Positions 48,001 to 57,000 of a DNA stretch of 64,000 nucleotides are shown here, one piece after another. The notes beneath the pieces are model-generated. The model ran no database searches, had not been told where the DNA came from, and saw nothing but the letters and a program-made list of their open reading frames with translations. Numbering within the stretch: position 1 is the first letter of the stretch; each line of letters begins with the position of its first letter. Both the position numbers and the translations under genes were made by a program. This DNA comes from Saxidomus purpurata (Eukaryota > Mollusca > Bivalvia > Venerida > Veneridae), in the NCBI GenBank assembly GCA_022818135.1, contig JAFMSR010000019.1, positions 30,803,679 through 30,867,678 on the forward strand. Direction: 5' to 3'.

Positions 48001-51000
48001 ACTATTTTTTTCTCTAAATTCAACGGAGTAGTGGTTGCTTTGGTACAATGTATTTAAGGAGTTCATAAATTCGGAAGCATCACAAACAAATTACTCTGTA
48101 CAATGCACGTGTTTACATATTTTACATTCATTGTAACATTTATTAATTTGTGAACATATTCTGTATGGGTACAGTAGATCAAGTTGAATATATAAATTAT
48201 AGAACTTTTTTATGTGTGCAATAATCATGACAATTTTACAATTTTGGGAGTATATGTATTCATTTTAACATTGTGACTAAATACCGCAGTCGATTGATTA
48301 AATGCACTACGTCAGAAATGGAACCACTGTATCTCCCGCACGTTTGATCCCCGCTTATCACTTGCAAAACTGGCTCTTTATGTCAGAAAGTAGATTACCA
48401 AGTCTCTTACGGAGGATTGGAGTCTCGCTCTAAACCTGAATTATTAAAAAAATAACTGAAATACATTTGAACCGGCGTTTACACTGTCCTCATTCTCACT
48501 CTAACAAAATTAAATTGGTAAAAAATTGTATGTTTATTACTGACAGATGCATTACCCACAACAACGGCTAAACCAGTGGTAACACCACCCCATACTACCA
48601 CGACAAAACAACCAACACCCAAAACAACCACACTGCCTCCGGTTCCACACGGTAAACAACGCACTACTGATATATAAAAAGATAGAATTAAACTATTTTA
48701 CGGCGTTTGTCGAAATTTTAAACAAAACGATAAAGCCAAATGGAAACCGAAACTTTTGTTTCTAAAATAAGTAAACCACAGTCGTGTTTAAATGGTTAAC
48801 TTGTTCCTCCGGACTTATTTTCTGCATCGAAAATTGCATTAGAACTCGATTTCAATACGTAATACTTTGAAATTCCAATATGACATTCATTAAAAAGGCA
48901 CTCCCTACATCATATTCACGAACCATAGATTATGTGCTCAATGAACGTAAAATAATAAATAAACAAGATTTCAAAGAAGAACCTATGGCGAAAAATGCCT
49001 CACTTTATCACAATTAATCGATATAGAGTTTGTCCCTTTAACAGTACCCAGTAATCCGTTTTTTAACACAAATGCGTAATGAATGTTCGAAAGCTTCATT
49101 GTTTTATCTTTTAGGTATTGACATTTTTCAAATGACTCTTTCTTTTATAATGACTCTTTCTTTTATTTTACAGGTCCCACGTGTTTGTCCTGCGACGATG
49201 TTGTCTCCCCTGATACGTGTGAATACGTGACTCTATGCGGAGTCCATGAGGTATTATATGCGTTATGATTATAACACACAAACAAGCCAGTATTTTATTT
49301 AATAACATAATGTAATTTATTACTTTCTGAAAATACAAGTACCGTATTATACTAAGGCACAGCATAAGGAGACCTTCTGTAATATCGGACAGATATTTCG
49401 TTGTCGGGATCTTGAATTATTAGGAACCACCAAAGTCAAAATCGGTGCCCTACAAAAATTGTGTTTATAGTGTATTACTAGCAAGAGCAGGCTGTGTTCT
49501 GTTGACAAACGTTCATTTACTCGAAAGCTAATTCTCGTGAATGCTGTTATTGTCTGGATGGTAATATATCATGTTTAAAAACGTTACAAGGTTAAGTAAT
49601 AATCAGATATGAATTAATCAAGTTATAGATTGGACAATGTAAGCACCCGTCTGCCCGATGCAAGTTATCAACAAATAGCAATACGTTTATTGTAACCTGT
49701 TGATTAATCTCAGCCTAATGAATATCATGTCAAAGCTGCTCGCTAATTTTGTCACCAAAATCTGAGAGCGAGCAGCTTTAACTGCGGGTCAGTGACTATC
49801 AGCTTAAGATAAAGAACAATATTTTTCTTTAAGAAGGTAACTAAATTAATGTTATTAAGTCCATCCGATATGAAGACCGCCCTCGATGTTGAGACCGGAC
49901 ATTTCAGAACTAAATTGTCAATTTCGTAGTAAAAAGGTCTCGCTAATAGAACCGATTCATTAATAAGACCACCTTTGACTGTTCCGCAGGGTGGTGTCAA
50001 TACAGGAACTTTATTGCATATGATTAACTTGCAAAAAAGTTTATATTTCTTCAATTTATAAGTGTCTAATCATCGAACAGATACGGTAAAATCCGTTTAC
50101 AACGAACTCCTTGGGACCATTAAAATATGTTCCTTATATCCGGAGTTTGTTATATCCGTATAAAATTTTCATAAATATAGAATAAAGATAGAAAACAAAT
50201 CGGGCAGAGAAAATTTGATCCTTATATCCGGATTTTCGCTATATCCGGAGTCGTTATATACGGAGTTTACTGTACTGATCAAATATGCTTCTGTCACACA
50301 ATTTCAGGGTTGTTATGTGGATGAATATATTACCAGTATGGGTAGTACCAGGTTCAACCTTGGATGCCGTGACAATCTGGTTAGTCATTGTTTTCTTCTG
50401 ACTGTTCACGTTCCCTAGTTTTGTAATTATATCATTTATGAGAAAACAAAACATCCGTTCCAGCGCTGTTCATCGTCTAATAAACAATGAGTTGGAGTTG
50501 TGATGCGCAGTAATTAACCACGAAGGCCGGTTATTCTCATTTTGATAGAGAATAAGAACGACTAAGTTTCTCATAAATAATTTTCCACGATACATTTTTT
50601 ATGATAAACATATTGTTACACAACGTTTTTATTATTATAACATTCAGACAGATGTGACAGCTATGGCTTTACCCAATTGCAAAATGTAAGAACCGGTCGA
50701 ATAAGAATACAGGTCCAGGACATCTTCTGAATTATGTTATGAGGCAGGAATCAGTTCGATTTCAGTGTTTGTGTTTCTGAAAGGGTTTATAGATCACACA
50801 TTTCCTTTATGAAAAATCTATCAATGGGAGCGTTTCAGTGAAAACTTTATTTCTGTTTAACAAGATGGGGTTTATAGATTACAAATGTTTTTTATGCAAG
50901 CTCTATCCATTTGGAGCTTTTCAGCGAAAACTTTATTTCTGTTTAACAAGATGGGGTTTATATATGTTTTTATGCAAGATCTATCCATTTGGAGCGTTTC

Positions 51001-54000
51001 AGCGAAAGCTTTATTTTTGTTTACATGAACGACAGGATAACTTGCTGTAAGACTTGACAGTATCCCCCGTGTTGATGTACAATTACTGTAGCACTTTCAC
51101 ATGTTGATCTCTCTCGTGTGTATGATTTAGTTTCTTCTGTCAATACATGGTGTATCTTTTGTCAGCAAGTTTTTTCATATTGTATCAAATAATTGACTAA
51201 AGAATGTTTATATGATAAAGAATTAAGTGCCACTCCTGGGATATATACATTTAACTTTTGACTTTTCAGCAAATTTCCAAAAAATACTACCCAGGTCTTT
51301 TCGAGTTCCTATATATACCTAGTTTGAAAAAAAATCCTTGGTTTGAGAAAACATGGCCTGTCAATGATCATGTTTTATAACATATTTTAATACAGACGGA
51401 GACACTTAGGAACAAAAGCTTATCAACAAAACATATAACAGATATTATCTAATCCAAAGATTCTAACATATTTTACAGCAATGTGCTGCAAAACAAACTA
51501 CAAGCGCTTCAAAATCAGCTTCTGCATCGGATGCATCTAATGTTTTGGTATGCACAGAGTGTTGTTCTGGTCAGTTGTGCAACAGTGGAGGCTGCGGAAC
51601 ACCTGGTATGTCATTTTATCATGCCATTACTATGACAACTGCCTGATAAAGCCTGTCTGAGAACAGCAACCTTTCTCAGTCAGTGACTTGAGAACACTTC
51701 TCCTTGTTTAAACCTATGGAAAAGTCACCTCCCACTTTTTGCCGGACTACTTTCACAATGTAATACAGCTTAAAGCATTACAAAAATAATGAGATAAAAC
51801 AGCCTAAATAAAACATATTTATTTGTAAAAAATTTTTTACATAAAATAAACAATGATTTTTAATGACTTAATTGTAATTAAAGGATCACTCATAACTTTA
51901 TAATTACACAATCACTTATTAAGATGCTTGCATCTTTAAAAAAACATCTTCTGCTCTTAGACATCTAAAACAACAACAACAACAACATTAACAATAATAA
52001 ATAAAAAAAGATCGCTTCTTAGTGACAAAATCAGAGTAAGGACAGGAAAAAAACATGAATAATATCTACATCAGTCTCTAGTTTCACAAAGATAATTTAT
52101 CAAAATAAGCACTGTTTAATCTTAATTTGGCAAATCCTGTAAAAGCACTGTTCCTTCAACTTTATGGCAACGTTCAATGTGCATTGGGATGATTTGTTGG
52201 AAGTTCAAATGATGAACATTGAAGAAATTAATGACAAGAATGAATTTGAAGCCAATACTGGTATTGATCCATCAATCTTTGATGAGGAATTTAATGAAGA
52301 AAAACAATTCAACGTCACAAAGTTATTGACTGATTCTCAGGTGTCAGAGTATTCGAAGACTCCTGTTTCAACTGAATGTCTTCAAATTCCTGAAACTGCT
52401 ACTGAATGTTCTCAAGCAGCATCAGTTCAATCTCCTCAAATTGATGAAAATCACAGTGCTGTGCCTGTCCTTACTGATGTTGCATTTGCAAATATGAACA
52501 AAGGCTTTATGATGGTTGATATGGACTCGGTAAAGGCTTTTAACGAGTCGGAAAAAAATCTGCACACAAAACGTAAAACTAACCAACATATAAATAGGTT
52601 AAAAACTTTTCTCAAACTGAAAAATGAAACACGAGAGTCCCATACCATCCCAATGACGGAGCTGGATGAGCTTCTTGCAATGTTCCTTCTCTCTATTAAG
52701 AAAGAAGATGGAACAGACTATGAGCCGCCGAGTAGTTTAAGAGGGTACATTTCAACATTTGACAGAGTTCTCCAGGAAAATGGGTACCAATTTACCATAG
52801 CCAAAAGTTCAAGACAAGGATTTCCCCTAACAAATCAAACTAAATCGGTAAATACAATTTATTTATTAAGTGTTTTTAATAATGTTTTTGAAATTTAATA
52901 TATCAAGCAACAAATTGACGCTTCAAGATACATGTATTTAATCATAATAAACTAGATATTTAATTTCTCCCAATTTGTTTGCTTATTAATTAAACAAATA
53001 TTTTTTCCTGTATTAATTTTTGTTTATCAATGATTTTTAAATTTTCTACAAATAATAATTATATAAATCAGTTATTTTTCAAACAACAAAATGATTGGTA
53101 TGTAAATTTCAGGCAAAAACAAAAAATAAAAAAAAATCAGGTAAAGGCAACAAAGAAAATGCTGCCCAACCAATAACAGATGAAGAGATTGACAGGCTTT
53201 ATGATACCGGCCAACTAGGTCTTTCGCCACCACAGTCCATCATCAACACCTTGTGGTTAACATTTACCATACATTTCGGCATGAGAAGTGTAGAAGAACA
53301 CTATCACTTATGGTAACTTTAAATGTCGTATCTATTAATTAAAACACAGTTAATCAGTCAGATTATTAAACCCAAAGATTTAAAATGCGTAAAAAGCTTT
53401 TTTATTTGAAAATCACTTATCTCAAAATCTCTGTTCAGAATGCCTTTCAAAATAAAATTTCATGTGGCCGAGCTTGACTGTTTCACAACCTGAAATTGAA
53501 ATAAAATTATCATTTTAGTTACAAACTTAAAAATGAAAAAAAAAACACCATAGATTAACATGTAAAATATCTATTTGCAAAATTGTACATGTAGAAAAAC
53601 ATTGTTTTCAGTTGGGGCGATGTACAAATAAAGATTGATGCGGAGGGCACTGAGTATCTGGAACTTAAAGAGCGCCAGACTAAAACACACACCGGAGACA
53701 GTGGTGGTTCTAGAAAGGTGCCTCCACGTATGTGGTCTACCGGAGACGAGCAGGATCCAATATCTGCCTACAGATACTATGCAGCCAAGCGTCCGCATGG
53801 ATTCAGTCGGGATTCGGACCCATTTTATTTGGCACCAAGAACAACCCCACCTACAGAGTTTGACCAGTGGTTTTTACAACAGCGGGTTGGAATAAAAAAA
53901 AATTGGCGCTCTAATGAAAACAATGACTGTAAAATCAGGCATTACACGGCACCTTACCAACCATTCTGCCAGAAAACACACAATACAAAAGCTCAGGGAT

Positions 54001-57000
54001 TCTGACCAGGCACCTACTGATATTATGCAGATCACTGGGCATGAATGTGTACAAAGCATAATCAATTACAGCAATATTTCTTTGAAAAAGCAAAAAACTT
54101 GCTCTAATATTTTAAGCAGATCTGCCACTTCAGTGAGATCAATTAATTACAAGTGCTTCTTACCTTGACAATTGTACTTCTGTTCCAATGCAGAGCGACA
54201 TGCCTGAGACTCCACTGCCTGTTATGCCATCTACACATATCGAACCTCCAGTCTCTGCTCCAAACACTCAGTCTCAGGTAGTCAAAGTTCCAACTGTTAA
54301 TTACCCCACCCATTTCACTCAGGCTGGAAATGCTCCAGGTCATGTGCAGTCAATGTTTTTTGGTGCTACTGTCCACATACAGAATTTTAATATGTACAGC
54401 ATGCCTCCAAGGAACGATCAAGACAGTAGCAGTGGCAATTGAACAGTGTTGAAATATTTCCGTTGTCTGAACAGCTGAGGTGAAACACGTGTGTTGTGAC
54501 CATGACTCCTTCGTCCAAATCCGTTATGTTAACTGTTAAACTGTTAATATCTGGCTATCAGTTTGTAAAACATTGTTCTTTTTATATTAATTTCCTTAAT
54601 AGCTTTAAAATCATACTTGGTATCCTGTTAAAGCACAATTAAATTTTCCAGTTGATGTCTGTTTCAGCTGGCGGCCATTTAAAATTTGTTTGAAATGGTA
54701 ATATGTTCCTACGCCAGATCAACACTAATGGTATTTAATGTTGATATTGTTTAATTGACTTTGCTGAATATCTATGATAATACACAGCAAATAAATTGTT
54801 AAAGCAAATTGTACCTAAAAGTGTGTTGTGTTATAAAAGTATTGGTAAAAATCCTCGGACTACTTTTTTGGCGTATAACCCTCTTGTACAAAGTGGTTAC
54901 CGTACTTTCATAAATTAGCGCCCCGAATTAAAATAATGATGCAAAATAATGATTGAAAATCATAATAGTGGCATGATAAAAAGAATAACAGGTTACTGTC
55001 TTTTGAGAAAGGGTTTCTCAGACGCGGCTAGATATGGTCCTGGAAGGGGCTCGGCTTGCCGAGCCCCTTCCGGACCATATCTAGCCGAGTCTGAGAAACC
55101 CTTTCTCAAAAGACAGTAACCTGTTATTCTCTATAACTCTTGTCATTATTTGTAACAGTGTATTATCAAATGTTCTTTATCGAGTATAAAGTACAAGTCA
55201 TTGATTAATGCTTTTGTTAAAATTATGAATCGGATGGCCACTTTGAATGTTAAAGGGACATACCCTACATCTAGCAGATTATATTCTCGAAACATAATTA
55301 TATAATGTGTCAATGAATGTAAAATGATAAATAAATAAAATTTTAAGAACAACATATGGCGAAAAATGCCTCATTTTACCACAATTAATCAATAAAGAGG
55401 CCTTCTGTAATAAATTGCTATCCACCCATTAATTGTAAAATAACAACTCTACATAGATTATTGAATGGTTTACGGTACGGTAGCACATTTTAAAACTGTG
55501 ATTTTATCGATAATGACTGGATTGCATAGCTTAAACTTTTAGGTTAAGTTGTAACTCTTTCGAATATTCTATTATTTATGTTTTTGAGGTTATTTAGTTT
55601 GACATCAGTTATAGGGTATGTCCCTTTAATATCGCTTTCAATAGCGGTGAATGGATTGTCTTATCGCCGTCGTCATCACTGAATATTGTTACTAGCTGTC
55701 ATTAAGGTGTTCAGTAGAACCAGAATGAAAGAATGACAAAATATTCTGGTAATCTGTCTTAAAGAGACATACTCTAAAACCAGCATTATATTAAATCTTA
55801 CTCTAAATGACTGAGTGTATAAAATGGCTCAGTGTGCGTGAAGTAATAATAAATGCGTTTTAAAAATGGACATACATCGAAAATTGTCTCTTTTTTACAT
55901 AAACTTGCTAAAAAATTACTATCCCTCGAACAAAATGTAAACTGTAGGCTAAAGTTTTACGGAATTTTCGTTGACTTTATGCTGAAACTGCGAGGGTCTT
56001 GTGATTTAAACTTACACCAAGTTTTAGATTGTGATTCTTTAAAATTCGAACAATTCACTTAGATTGTGTAAGAAGTTTCCTTACGTCCATTAGTATTACC
56101 TCGTTGTATTAAAGCTGCTCGCTCTCAGATTTTGATGAAAAAATATGAATTTCTTCAAACTCTCTGAAAATAACATATTTTAGAATGAACAGTCAAATAA
56201 AACGGTTCCAGTATACATTCCTGTAAAATATATCTGTATATTTAAAAGTATACGCTACCAAATTATAAAGCGTTTCAATCGCTTTATTTAAAAATCCCAA
56301 TATAACCATATAGCGTGGCGGTGCCGTTAAACCAAACCTACCAACATTTTCAATGGATATTTGCAGATTGCTACCTACATTTTTACATATATTGTTGATT
56401 CTAGCCATTACTTTTACATTTTATGTATTTGAGGTATATCATTTTTGATTTTTTTTTCCTCGGCAACTGTGAACGAGCAGCTTTAAAGTTCAAACAATTT
56501 CCTTAAATTGTGTAAGAAGTTTCAATTGCGTCAATTAGTATGACAGTGTTCTATTAAAGCTGCTCGCTCTCAATTTGGTAAAAAAATTAATTTCTTGAAA
56601 CTGTATGTAAATAACGTATTTTAGAACATATGGTGATATAAAAAGGCACCAGTATAAATTCATATCACGTACACCTTTAAATTTCGAAAAATACGCTTCC
56701 AAATTCAAAAGCGTTGCAAACGCTTTTAAAATTTCAATATAAACATATAGTGTAGCGGTGCCGTGTAACCGACCTTTTCAATTGATTTCTGCAAATTCCT
56801 ACCTAGATTTTTGCTTATTTTTTTATTCTAGTCCTTAGTTTTATATTTATCAATAAGAATGTCAGTGTTTTTGAAAAATATTTTTTTCAACGGTAAATGA
56901 GAGCGAGCAGCTATTAATATGTACATGTTCAATACATTTGTAGCTTTCCCAGCATTAACTTCTGGACAACGAGGACCAATTTGTTTCCACTGTGACCAGC

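Noticed and set aside
53571..53798. Minus-strand frame in the Crypton region
   Set aside because: Shadow of the recombinase exon on the plus strand.
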